DNA of 64,000 nt from Zygaena filipendulae (taxonomy: Eukaryota > Arthropoda > Insecta > Lepidoptera > Zygaenidae). Position numbers and translations under genes: made by a program. Shown in pieces: positions 35,301 through 42,962 of this stretch; within the stretch, counting starts at the first letter, position 1, and every line of letters begins with the position of its first letter. The notes beneath the pieces are model-generated. The model made no database searches. It saw nothing but the letters and a program-made list of their open reading frames with translations, and was not told the origin of the DNA. The stretch spans positions 9,262,001-9,326,000 of the forward strand of contig OU015664.1 in assembly GCA_907165275.2 (NCBI GenBank), written 5' to 3'.

Positions 35301-37429
35301 GAAGCAAATGAACGATTTACTATAAAAAATACCCAAATCGCTATAGGTGTGCCTATAATTTTTGAAGAGTTCCCTCGATTTCTCCAAGATCCCATCATCA
35401 AATTCCGACTTGGTGGCAATGGGACCTAATTGGGAGTATTGGGAGTATTGGGAGTCCTTTTTGGAAGTCGGTTAAAAAATCGCCTATCATCCCATCAGTG
35501 GCTGCTTTAACCACCTTAATGCTTATACCAGCGGTTCCCAAACTATGGGTCACGATCCACCGGTGGCTCGCGAGCTAATAATAAATAGGTGGGCCTTGAA
35601 ATCCGAAAATACCAAATTGATGTATCAAACTCATCGAGATTAATATAAACTAAAATTGAAGTTAATACTAGAAATAAAAAAATAGTGGTGACTCCCGAGT
35701 TTAATTCTGTTACGTAGGTCGCGATCTAGACAAGTTTGGGAGCCACTTGTTTATACCTACCAGTTTATACAGTTTGCTCCAATCAATCTTATTGTAAATG
35801 TAGCGATGTGCAAACATTAAACTGTACAAACAAAGAATACATTTTCACCAAGAGTGTTATAATTTTAGAGTGGAGAACTCTGCATAAGGTCACCTACAAT
35901 AATGAAAGGATACCACAAGAATGAAAAAGCGACTAAGGAGAGTATGACTGAAGATAACTTCTTCAAAACCGGCGACGTTGGACACTATGATGTGGACGAC
36001 GGACTATTCATTACTGATAGAATAAAGGATCTCATCAAGGTATTCATTGACCTTATCATCTCACAAATAGTCATGATAATATGACATTGTAGATGATAGT
36101 GACGCATAAATTAAAAATTTAATGACAATTTTAGTTAGCTTACCGCCGCACTCAGAGTCGACTTTAATGATTACTTAGTTAAGTATAGATTTTTAAAACA
36201 AAACTGCCGCAATCAGAGACGTTCAGTAAATTAATGTTAATTGGCACTTAATGAGATGTAACTTACCGCCGCACTCAGAGTCGACTTTAATGATTACTTA
36301 GTTAAGTATAGATTTTTAAAACAAAACTGCCGCAATCAGACAAGTTTAATAAATTAATGTTAATTGCCATTTAACAAATTAAGTTACATCTCGTTAAATG
36401 CCAATTAACATTAATTCACTGAACGTGTCTGATTGCGGCAGTTTTGTTTTAAAAATCTATACTTAACTAAGTAATCATTAAAGTCGACTCTGAGTGCGGC
36501 CTTTAATTAGTTAAATGCCAATTAAAATTAATTGATTAAACTTGTCTGATTGCGGCAGTTTTGTTTTAAAAATCTTTACTTAACTAAGTAATCATTAAAG
36601 TCGACTCTGAGTGCGGCGGTTAGGTACACAAAATTAACTCAGTTTGTAGTGTAGATTAAAAAATATATACATCTATATTCTATACAATTATAAATAAAAT
36701 TGAAGTGTCTGTTTGTAATACCAAATTAACAGCTTTTCATTAAATGCATTTATGAAAATACATACAAATACACAACTTGGTACTTGCACAGTGGGGCACA
36801 GCTACTTTCTAATATTTTTGTATCCGGAGCGTTTGGAATTGTGTTTTTGGGAATGTTGTTGGTCATACTGAATAAGGACCCTGGACTGATTTGATTAATT
36901 TTGGCCGGTTAGCGCCTCTGGACGCGGTTAAAGAGAACTGCCAAAACATTGCGTAAACGCGATCAAGACATTGCTCCCAGATGCTGGTGAAATCGATCTG
37001 TCGTAAATCGAGATCGAAACAAACATTTGAACTCAGTTAAGCAAAGCGCAGTTTTATTAAACGCGGTTTTGAGAGATAATGATAAAATCCACCAAATAAA
37101 CATATCTAAATAACATAAATCTACGATTTGTTTAACAGGTCAAAGGAATGCAAGTGGCGCCAGCTGAACTAGAAAGTATACTCCGATCGCATCCGAGCGT
37201 CCAAGATGCAGCTGTCATTGGTGTCCCACATGTGTACTTCGGGGAAGTACCGAAAGCTGTTATAATAATGAAGAAAGGTCAAAACGCGTCGCCTCAGGAA
37301 TTACAGAGTTACGTGGCCGAAAAAGTTGCCGCATATAAAAAGATAGAGCAAGTCGTTTTTGTCGAGGACATACCGAAGACAGCATCGGGAAAGATATTGA
37401 GGAGTGAACTGAAGAAGATGTACGCTTGA
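15085..37429 (+). CDS. Gene B: 4CL/luciferase-like acyl-CoA synthetase (complete)
   Basis: Complete ANL acyl-CoA synthetase of 574 residues. Exons: 15085-15294, 25684-25894, 27764-28126, 28945-29130, 29631-29752, 30567-30737, 35869-36039, 37139-37429 (TGA). All introns are GT-AG with phases 0,1,1,1,0,0,0. The first 30 residues are basic with no acidic residue (MALRIFLRQIKQSKQRKLST), like a mitochondrial presequence. A second ATG at 15097 gives MALRIF. Motifs, in order: P-loop SSGTTGLPKG (exon 3), LPFFHIYG (exon 4), HQGFGTTET (exon 6, where paralogs A and C have RQGYGLTET), FFKTGD and DRIKDLIK (exon 7), KGMQVAPAELE and SGKILRSEL with the catalytic lysine (exon 8). The C-terminus is LKKMYA, with no SKL. 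Introns 1 (10.4 kb) and 6 (5.1 kb) are swollen by transposons. The divergent exon 6 motif suggests an altered acyl pocket, but this is inference. Confidence 0.9.
15381..15602 (-). mobile_element. Helitron-like short element
   Basis: A clean copy with CTAG at 15381-15384 and the TCCTACTAATATTATAAATG start on the minus strand at 15602. The flanking bases are A and T. It carries ACATC-type short repeats near its 5' end (15535-15575). It lies 86 bp after the gene B exon 1 donor. Confidence 0.68.
17614..17940. repeat. Dispersed relative of the 63-bp minisatellite
   Basis: It contains CTACAGACATTGAGCGTGTC at the left. At the right, in opposite sense, are GTAAATAAACGGCGTCTG and GTGACGGAACGTGCCTGGCACGCTC. 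The same words make up the tandem array at 61893-62345. It appears to be a low-copy or terminal form of that repeat, in gene B intron 1. Confidence 0.55.
18205..18375 (+). mobile_element. Helitron-like element, degenerate
   Basis: ATATTATAAATAGAGATGTG start and a decayed hairpin with AATAGTTAGT end. The family core CCCCGGAATT...AACTCCGAAATTAACG is present. Confidence 0.4.
19786..19809. repeat. Poly-C tract of 24 bases
   Basis: An uninterrupted homopolymer of C in gene B intron 1. The stated length may be affected by assembly or sequencing error. Confidence 0.85.
20290..20476 (+). mobile_element. Two partial Helitron-like 3' ends
   Basis: Two copies of the block TGGAGTTCCTGCGGGAATTCC...CTCACGCGGGTGAA follow each other (20300-20345 and 20420-20476). 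The second ends in GGGGCACAG-CTAG. Confidence 0.5.
20644..22766 (+). mobile_element. pogo/Tigger-type DNA transposon
   Basis: About 2.1 kb with related ends: CAGTGAAACTTGGTTAAGTGGGA at the left and the reverse complement of a similar TGTAACCTGGTTAAGTGAGA at the right. It is bordered by TA on both sides (20642-20643 and 22767-22768), the mariner/pogo target. Subterminal AAGTG/CACTT words recur inside both ends. It encodes the transposase at 20938-22439 and lies in gene B intron 1, same strand as the gene. Confidence 0.8.
20938..22439 (+). pseudogene. pogo/Tigger-like transposase, one frameshift
   Basis: Frame 1 (20938-22146, 402 residues) starts MSKRKLQSLSLREKLKLI with a psq/CENP-B-type helix-turn-helix. 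A second DNA-binding region follows (GPMIKEKAQDFARRL), then a DDE_1 catalytic core with NADEAGLFYK (near residue 166), FVDNCTAH (near 270) and LQPMDQGI (near 300). The DDD triad is intact. The C-terminal tail, with an acidic SSSSENEEEDDE stretch and RQTKMTDFYN end typical of Tigger transposases, continues in another frame to 22439. The shift occurs between about 22092 and 22146. The protein is thus nearly intact but broken once. A sequencing error is an alternative. Confidence 0.8.
23450..23660 (+). mobile_element. Helitron-like short element
   Basis: Starts TCTATACTAATAATATAAAG after A and ends with an ACGGGTGAAACCGCGGGGGTCAG hairpin plus CTAG before T. A less complete copy precedes it, ending near 23421. 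Confidence 0.65.
25268..25604 (+). mobile_element. CRE-bearing MITE, full length
   Basis: The ends ATGGGGATGTTGACTAGATA and ATTAGTCAACATGCCCAT are inverted repeats. The body has AGTCCGCCAGTTAG, ACACGTATTTTTTGC, GTGACGTCACTAACCGC, GTGACGTCACGCG and a ...TGGACTAAAAA end. It lies 80 bp upstream of gene B exon 2, and a parallel copy lies just downstream. Confidence 0.78.
25935..26263 (+). mobile_element. CRE-bearing MITE, full length
   Basis: Same orientation and nearly same sequence as 25268-25604, from ATAGGGATGTGGACTA to TTAGCCCACATGCCCAT. It begins 40 bp after the gene B exon 2 donor, so exon 2 sits between two direct copies. Confidence 0.78.
26290..26527 (+). mobile_element. Helitron-like short element
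   Basis: It ends with GGAATTCCCGCGGGAACTCC, a GCGGGTGATGCCGC hairpin and GGGGGACAG-CTAG (26524-26527). The left end is diverged. An opposite-strand relic lies at about 26974-27160 (CCCGGCGGTTTCGCCCGCG). Confidence 0.5.
28215..28280. repeat. Short hairpin of TGATGTGA words
   Basis: ACTTGATGTGATGTGAC is followed after a short loop by GTCACATCACATCACACC and AAGTTT, which can form a hairpin of about 25 bp stems. It lies in gene B intron 3. Confidence 0.6.
29166..29557 (+). mobile_element. Two Helitron-like copies in tandem, gene B intron 4
   Basis: The first copy starts TCCCTACTAATATTATAAATG at 29166 and stops inside its GGGATCTCTGAA block. There a second copy starts (TCCCTACTAATATTATATATG near 29342) and runs to the GCGGGTGAAACCGCGGGG hairpin and CTAG at 29554-29557. 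The insertion is flanked by A and T. This is most of intron 4. Confidence 0.68.
30760..31192 (+). repeat. Tandem duplication of ~320 bp in gene B intron 6
   Basis: The segment starting ATAATGAGGTCAGGCG and containing GATGAACAGTAATATACC and AAAGTTGATATTTCAATGAT occurs at about 30760-30862 and again at about 31087-31172. A Helitron-like element (30876-31071) lies between, and a second one follows the second copy (31190-31377). Confidence 0.65.
30876..31071 (+). mobile_element. Helitron-like short element
   Basis: TCCTCCTAATATAAATGTGA start; GCGGATGAAACCGC hairpin and GGCACAG-CTAG end (31068-31071). Flanked by A and T. Confidence 0.65.
31190..31377 (+). mobile_element. Helitron-like short element with GTTT repeat
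   Basis: TTCTTACTATTATAAATGCG start, a four-to-five-unit GTTT run near 31218-31236, an ACGGGTAAAACCGTGGGGAACAG hairpin and the CTAG end (31374-31377). Confidence 0.62.
31752..32090. repeat. Large palindrome, ~108-bp arms
   Basis: The left arm (31752-31858, ending CTACCACTAATCGGT) returns as its reverse complement (31981-32088, starting ACCGATTAGTGGTAGCATAA). The 120-bp loop contains a smaller inverted pair, CGGTGACAAGCC and GGCTTGTCACCG. The arms match almost perfectly. A single diverged arm copy lies at about 38380-38510. It lies in gene B intron 6. Confidence 0.8.
32200..32356 (+). repeat. ~155-bp repeat flanking the LINE, left copy
   Basis: From TGTGGTCTTCATCATCAG to CCCATCATCAGATCTCGAC. 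A second copy in the same orientation lies at about 35257-35412 on the other side of the LINE. The two differ at roughly a dozen positions. Confidence 0.75.
32357..35256 (-). mobile_element. 5'-truncated non-LTR retrotransposon (LINE)
   Basis: On the minus strand it carries an open reverse transcriptase frame (33264 up to about 35256), then a 0.9-kb 3' region ending in an ATT/AAT microsatellite (about 32359-32391) as its tail. The endonuclease domain normally found upstream is absent, so it is 5'-truncated. It sits antisense in gene B intron 6, between two copies of a 155-bp repeat. Confidence 0.8.
33264..35387 (-). CDS. LINE reverse transcriptase, CR1/Jockey-like
   Basis: An uninterrupted 707-codon frame. 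About the first 46 residues are translated from the neighbouring 155-bp repeat and are probably not part of the element. After a linker come the RT motifs: STGWDGISS, NYRPISLLPTLSKILEKLI, LDLAKAFDTV, GVPQGSVLGPTLF, FADDT (near residue 422, catalytic aspartates) and YLGVIIDQNLNW. No apurinic endonuclease domain or zinc knuckle is seen. The RT is undamaged, but the element lacks its 5' half and is unlikely to move alone. Clade assignment (CR1/Jockey group) is from motif style only. Confidence 0.85.
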   Translation of the reverse strand: MEKSRELFKNYRHTYSDLGIFYSKSFICFWKAKFEEVELMMKTTDGHRNYSTIIRISRVPIAAISKICVLFDRGYSQIDSIVKLKYLHKLKYEYEKSELINSKHDIKKTWGVIKRVCNLNSAPNISTTLLKLQSTPQKSVDYVNEYFSNIGCNLAKNIMQKTLNTERELASKFNGLNPSHSFLLLPTDEYEVKKIIFSLKSTTSTGWDGISSVFLKKLSNVLIQPITHLCNLSLLNGVFPKLFKESIVIPIYKSGDKNDISNYRPISLLPTLSKILEKLINCRLVKYLESNNLLSKNQYGFREKKSTVDALENFVTHIAENLDLKQKCIGIFLDLAKAFDTVSVPILLRKLESLGVRGVPLKLFEDYLTERSQSVKIGDLCSSKMPVLFGVPQGSVLGPTLFLVYIDDLCRGKLRHAKIITFADDTVIVFKSPTWGEAKLVAEEGMRHILSWLDKNLLTLNLSKTKYITFSIRDNTQPEPNFTIIAHVCEGSDITTCNCNKTFTQTNHIRYLGVIIDQNLNWKLQISTLRARVRKLICIFKRIRHLRDQKTIKTVYSTLCQSILTYGIIVWGGAKKTHLLRLEIAQRLIIKVATFKNFRHPTQDLYKDFSVLTIRQLFISSVVLRQHSVPIPPDRSNRRIHQVYNLPSCNTIFAHDFSYFLGPYLYNLIGKALSLRNETRYKCKKLLYKYLSDLSYDTTEHLLKIIC
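35530..35749. mobile_element. hAT-type MITE
   Basis: The ends AGCGGTTCCCAAACTATGG and CAAGTTTGGGAGCCACTTG are inverted repeats of hAT style. The flanks CTTATACC (35522-35529) and TTTATACC (35750-35757) match at 7 of 8 bases, consistent with the 8-bp hAT target duplication. It lies 120 bp upstream of gene B exon 7. Confidence 0.68.
36143..36620. repeat. Palindromic foldback MITE with a second copy nested in it
   Basis: The outer copy starts CCGCCGCACTCAGAGTCGAC at 36143 and ends GTCGACTCTGAGTGCGGCGG near 36620. The inner copy (about 36264-36500) interrupts the central palindrome between GATGTAACTTA and TTTAATTAG. It lies in gene B intron 7. Confidence 0.82.
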
Positions 37430-37478
37430 ATTGTCACAATCGTGATTGTTTGTGATTCTTATTTAAGGACTAAAAGTA

Positions 37479-37711
37479 ACGGCCGCACTCAGAGTCCTTT
37501 TAATGATTAGGTAGGTACTTAATTTTAAGTAGGTAAATATTTTAAAAACAAAACTGCCGCACGTTCATTAAAGTAATATTAATTGGCATTTAACTAAATT
37601 TAACTTGATTAGTGAAATGCCAATTAACATTAAATTAATGAACGTCTCTGAGTGCGGCAGTTTTGTTTTTTATAATGTTTACTTAAAATTAAGTAATCAT
37701 TAAAACGACTC
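37479..37711. repeat. Palindromic foldback MITE, second subfamily
   Basis: It shares GGCCGCACTCAGAGT and the CTGCCGCA/TGCGGCAG core with the main family. The arms instead carry ACTTAATTTTAAGTA. The right terminus is lost. It begins 50 bp after the gene B stop, so it may lie within the 3' UTR. Confidence 0.7.
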
Positions 37712-38878
37712 GACGAATCATTAAAACTTACCTAACTTACCATAATATGTTACTTAATAAGAGCCGAGAGCCGTTACTGTAACCGCAGGGCAATCATGTA
37801 ACTTTTGTTGCTATCATATTTCAGTTTCAATTTGAAAAATTGCGATTTTGTGCTGATTAATTAATTCTTAGGCAGCTTTAACTTTTGAAGTATGTTTATT
37901 TTGGGTAATAACTAGATATTGAAGGTATCAACGGTACAAACGTGCATATTGCAATATTTTTAATTGCTATATTTTTGATTGCTACCGAAAAATGATAGAA
38001 ACAAAAGTTACTAATAGTCCTTCCGGCTTACGTAGGCACAGACAAAAATTTATAGCGTTTACGTGGCACGCGACTGCGAACAAATCGCGTAACTTTCGCA
38101 GCATGGGGTTCTAATAATCTATTAATGCTTAAAAACAGCATAAAAATATGTAAACACTATCTTAAGTCCTTGAACTTTGTTACTAATGCAATAAGATTGA
38201 TGAATGTGAAAAGTGATTTCTGATGAAGACTTGCGAGCGTCGTTACTGTATCTATCCGCTACGGTTACAGTTCGCTGATGAGTACCCAGCCTAAAGAAAC
38301 GTAGGTACCTACTTATTAATAAAGCGAAGTAGTAAAATAATTAACAAAAAAATTAAAACCTACTTCCAAAAAAAAAAACAAAACTAAAAAGCTAAAAATA
38401 ACAAAATACCGATTTAATCTAACAGACAAAAATACACGTAATACCTACTATTATTGGTTTGTGCTACCATTTTTCGATGCATAACCTCCTCCTTTTTGGA
38501 AGTCGGTTAAAAAACAACTAGGATTTCCTTTCCAATGTCGAGCCGATTTTGATTTCTTTCGGAAATTAAGGGGGCGCGGCAGTTTTTTGACGTAAGATAC
38601 CTATCTAACGTCAGATTTACTTAGTTTCTTTTTTAAATATCTTCAGGGTAGAAGGTAAATAAATGGGTGAAAACTTTTTCTAAAATTTCTTTGACCTATT
38701 TTTTTATTTATGAAGCAGTGGAACCTTATAATATAATAGTTGTTATGATTTGTTATTCAAAGCATTTACTAACTCTTAGCTATCAGTGCGACAGTGCATC
38801 TTCCAGTACAAAGACGTTAAGCAAATAAAAGTCATAATAAAAACATTTTTTGTACACCTTTTTGATGGCAATAAACAA

Positions 38879-38880
<2 letters not shown>

Positions 38881-38917
<37 letters not shown>
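38881..38917. repeat. ATT microsatellite
   Basis: About 12 ATT units. The preceding TTTTTGATGGCAATAAACAA resembles the AT-rich 3' tail of a LINE, matching ATTTATTGCCATCAAAAAGG in reverse at about 46110. Confidence 0.8.
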
Positions 38918-39937
38918 CCATTTTTTTTATCTCAACACAGGCTGGTAACTTGTAGAGTCAGTACGGGCACTGCCAAGTAGCTGATCTATTTAATTAGAGG
39001 GTAGGTATGTTGTCCAGGGTAAAAGGTTCGTCCTGTAGAAAGCGTCTAACAATATTATTATTATTATCAAAAAAATATTCAATATAATTTATGTACCTAC
39101 CTAGATAGTATGGATACCTTCGGGGTTAGCCAAGTTGACATTAAAAAAAAAAAGATACCTACCGATATGTTACCGATACAAAAACCGAATGTACGATTCT
39201 ATTTCAATTCAGAAGAGTTAAATTGAAATATTACTTCTTGTGATATTATAAGTAGGTATTGTATTATACTAAGTTATGTATATTAAAGGTTAAGGATTTA
39301 ATAAATGCCTACATAATTATTTTCTTATGTCATAGTTTTATTCTTCGTCTTCTCTAGTTCTGATGTTGCTTAGTGTGGGATCAAGTAGATCTGTGGTTTG
39401 TGATGGAAATCGTTATCACCAAAAACATTTTCATGCAAAATGTTGCCAAGACGAGACCATATGACTCGCACTGTCAAAAACTAAGTTATCAGATCTCATG
39501 TAGAGCCAAGCTTATAACTCTACACACCGTAACTCTACAAGGTCCAACTTCACAAACTCTACACCTTAGTCAAAATATTGTGACTTGGCCATTTCGCTAC
39601 ATTCACATGGGTGAAAAATGTATCCACTGTTCATTACTCTTCTGTTATAGTTACAATAGTTCTTGTAGTAATTAAACTTACTTAATTCTTATAAAGTTAT
39701 AGTATATATATACTAGCTTTCTCGGCGGTTTCATCCGCGTACCTACCTAATTTCAGATTTCCCGTGGGAATTATTTTCTGTACAACTGATCACTATAAAA
39801 TTTCATGAAAATGGATTGAGTAGTTGGGGCGTGAATAAGCGTTACGAACTCAGATTTGCATTTATAAAGTTGATATTTTCGCGTTCAATATGTGATGCTA
39901 TGTTTTAAAACTATAAATAGCTGATATCAACAAGGGG

Positions 39938-40364
39938 CTTGTACACAATAGTGCGATGCGACGCGATGCGAATTCGCAACGTAGAAAGTTGCGACATGAA
40001 TTGCTGTGATGCGATTTCGTGCGGCAAGAGGTCTCCCTTCCACCATAGGGCTTGTACACAAAACTGCGATGCGACGTCGAATCGCAAAAACTTGCAAACT
40101 CGCACGTCGCGTCGCAAGAACTTGCGAATTGATTCAAATGGAAATAAGGAATGTTCACCTTATCGTGGATGTGAGACGCCTTGCCGCATGAAATCGCATC
40201 GCAGCGATTCTACGTTGCGAATTCACATCGCGTCGCATCGCAGTTTTGTGTACAAGTCCATTAGGTGGCCATTCCTTATTTCCATTCGAATCAATTCGCA
40301 TGTTCTTGCGACGCGACGTGCGAGCTCGCAGGTTTTTGCGATGCGGTTATGTGTACAAGCCCAA
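39938..40364. repeat. Cluster of CpG-rich inverted repeats (GGGCTTGTACACA family)
   Basis: GGGCTTGTACACAA occurs at 39939 and 40056. Its reverse complement TTGTGTACAAGTCC lies near 40246, and TGTGTACAAGCCC near 40350. Between them, GCGATGCGACGCGATG and ATTCGCAACGTAGAA recur on both strands. This is best read as two or more MITEs of one family nested or rearranged. Confidence 0.62.
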
Positions 40365-41967
40365 AGACATGCATTTTTTACAGCTATACCTACCTACTGT
40401 TTCCATACTGGATAGTGGAGTAGTAAATGCAGCCGGTGGCGGCGCGGCGCGGCGCCTCGCGGACCTCCGTCATTCAGTGATGTTGATTGTTGAATCAGTA
40501 ACTCACCGGACGGCTGGCAAGAGAGTCGGCTTTACAATTTTATTACCTATTACGATTAATAAATTCTTTTGTTTTGTCATTAACTAGTAAACTACTGCTC
40601 GTTTATTTCTGTTTTGTTTATCTATGATAACGTTTCCAAGTTAATTAGACACCGTATCGGATAATCAAAAAAGTAAAAAAGGTAAGGTCCATCCACTCAT
40701 TAGTAGGTAGGTAACCATTTCAATCATTATATTCGTTATTACCAAGTTATTGTTTTGTCCCGGTTATTAGGTAGGTATCAATCAGTGATTTTTTATTGCT
40801 ATTAGGCGCATGCTTGTTAGCATTGCGTTAAGCTTCGGTTCGTTCTATTAGTTAATTATGTTACAAAACTTTAAAACTACCAAATAAGCTATCAAAATTA
40901 CATACCTATACCCACCAACTTACTTTATCAATACCAAGTACTTGCGTTAAGTAGGTATATCTATTTTTTTATAACAATCTATTTGAATGTTAGAGATACT
41001 TTAGATAGGTACGTTTTTTTAATAAGTAAGTAGATATTTACTTACTTATAAATAAGTTCTTATTGTAAACGATTTACCTTACTATTACCGATTGATATAC
41101 CTACAAGCTTTCGGTCACGGTTTTTCTCTCGTTATATTTTTAGAATTTTCAAGGTTCGCTCCACTCTCGCTCACATTATTGTCTTTTCACTTCATTTATT
41201 TACCTAACGACTACGACTGAATTTGAATTTAACAAAACGAAGATAACAGCAACTACTAGTAACGCCATCTATTAGCGAGATTTTATGTGAGTGAAACGAA
41301 CTAAAAGGGCCATGAACTTCTATAGCGCACAGTAGGTATTATCATATATTATCATACTTTTGAAACAAATTGTAAGTAACATACCTATGTATAACTACGG
41401 TTTTAAGTTTCCAAGGTAGTTAGTTATACAAGTAAAAGTTAATTGGAGTAAGTATTTGGTAACATTACAACAGGGTACGGGGCTTGCTATGAACAACTAA
41501 TAAATATGATAATAATATTAATTATGTATGTACCTACCTATAAAAAGTGCAGCGTAACCGTGACTTCATTTATACAAATTGAATAAATTAATAACTCGGA
41601 ATGTAAGATTAGGTAGGGATGGACTAAAATTTTGATGTTTTACCATAACATAAAAACATAGACACAAGACGTGGATGACCTTGGAGTTCACACCGCGGAA
41701 GTCTATCTCTATGTTATTATTTAGTTTATCTTATGTTATTATGTAGGTATATCGTACAACAACAGCTGCTGTTTTTTGGTAATTGGGAGTAGCTGGCTAA
41801 AGAACCTTACCGATTATGAAGTAATTTTATGAGTAGGTGGAGGTATAGGAAGTGGGAATTACCACGCAAAGTTTGTCTGTTCTAAAGAATTTACATTATG
41901 TAGAATTTACCAACCTGCTTTGTAAGTCGAATAAACAGGCTGATATTATGCATGCATGCGCAAAATT

Positions 41968-42170
41968 ATAATCCTTAATATAGATGCGAAAGTGAGTTTG
42001 TTTGTTTGTTTGTTACACTTTCACACCTCAACGGTTCAACCGATCATCATAAACTTGGCATACACTTTGTCAGGGGTACGGAAAAATATATATTGGTACC
42101 TACTTTTTATTCTTGAATTTCCGCGAGAACTCCCGAAATTAACGGGAGTGAAACCGCGGGGTACAGCTAG
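41968..42170 (+). mobile_element. Helitron-like short element with GTTT repeat
   Basis: Start near TCCTTAATATAGATGCG, then a GTTTGTTTGTTTGTT run, GAGTGAAACCGCGGGG hairpin and GTACAG-CTAG end (42167-42170). A reverse-oriented copy follows at about 42270-42460. Confidence 0.62.
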
Positions 42171-42488
42171 GCGCTTTATATTTATGGAAAGGATATTAAG
42201 GTCGTTTTTACAACAACAATAAAATATATATTTAACTAACAATGTAGGTATGTTTCTAATTATTGAAGGCTGTTCCCCGCGGTTTCACCCGCGATAAGTT
42301 TAGAGTTCCCGTGGGAATTCCGGGATAAAAAGTACCTACCCTATGTCCCTCTCTGTATACTCTTGACAACGTGTATGCAAAATTTCGTGGTGATCTGTTC
42401 AGCCGGTAAGCCATGAAAACGTTAGCAAACAAACTGACTTTCGAATTTATAATAATAGTAGGGTTTATGTCACACGAAAACATTGCTT

Positions 42489-42775
42489 ATATGTATATGT
42501 CACCGTAAAATTGTAAAAACTGTTATATTTTAAGCGATTGGCATTGAAGAGGTATTTGCCTATGTGCACCCCGACATACTAGGCATGTTTTATTATTATC
42601 TGTGTACTAGGTTAGGTTTGAACTGTGACCACAACACAGTCAAACGGAACCGACGGTACCGATTTATCATGTGCAGCACCCACCACCACGCATTTTCTGT
42701 CCTCAGAATTTCACAATATTACCGTTATTTTATAAACTAACAGTTTTTACAATTTTACGGTGACATATACATTAA
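42489..42775. mobile_element. MITE with ~35-bp inverted ends, upstream of gene C
   Basis: GTCACCGTAAAATTGTAAAA (42499) is mirrored by TTTTACAATTTTACGGTGAC (42744-42763). The interior is non-coding and contains CTAGGTTAGGTTTGAAC. A related copy, interrupted by another MITE, lies downstream of gene C at 48262-48866. This one ends 190 bp before the gene C start codon. Confidence 0.7.
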
Positions 42776-42962
42776 TTTTTTTTTCTTTCATTATGATAAA
42801 TAAATAATAAATGATAACAAATAATATACTTATTTTGTGTCTAACTATTAACAAGTTTATCTCATGATGTAATCGTCTTATCAAAAGTAAATATTAACAC
42901 GAGAAAAAATTGTATTGTAATTTGTATCTACCTATATTTAAATTTTAGAGAAAACCGATAAC

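Larger units (their letters stand above)
37430..42962. other. Intergenic region B-C
   Basis: No host gene is supported in 5.5 kb. It contains a foldback MITE 50 bp after the gene B stop, a stray arm of the 31752 palindrome (38380-38510), an ATT microsatellite (38881-38917), a SINE tail (39366-39420), a cluster of CpG-rich inverted repeats (39938-40364), two hairpin-CTAG elements (41968-42170, about 42270-42460) and a MITE with long inverted ends (42489-42775). The rest is AT-rich and rich in TAGGTA/TACCTA words. Confidence 0.6.

Noticed and set aside
33937..35429. Plus-strand frames of 60-81 codons in gene B intron 6
   Set aside because: They are antisense shadows of the LINE reverse transcriptase and of the flanking 155-bp repeat.
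39939..40587. Frames of 158 and 113 codons in the CpG-rich repeat cluster
   Set aside because: They arise from repeated GCGATGCGAC words on both strands. The residue pattern is biased to Arg, Cys and Ser with no domain.
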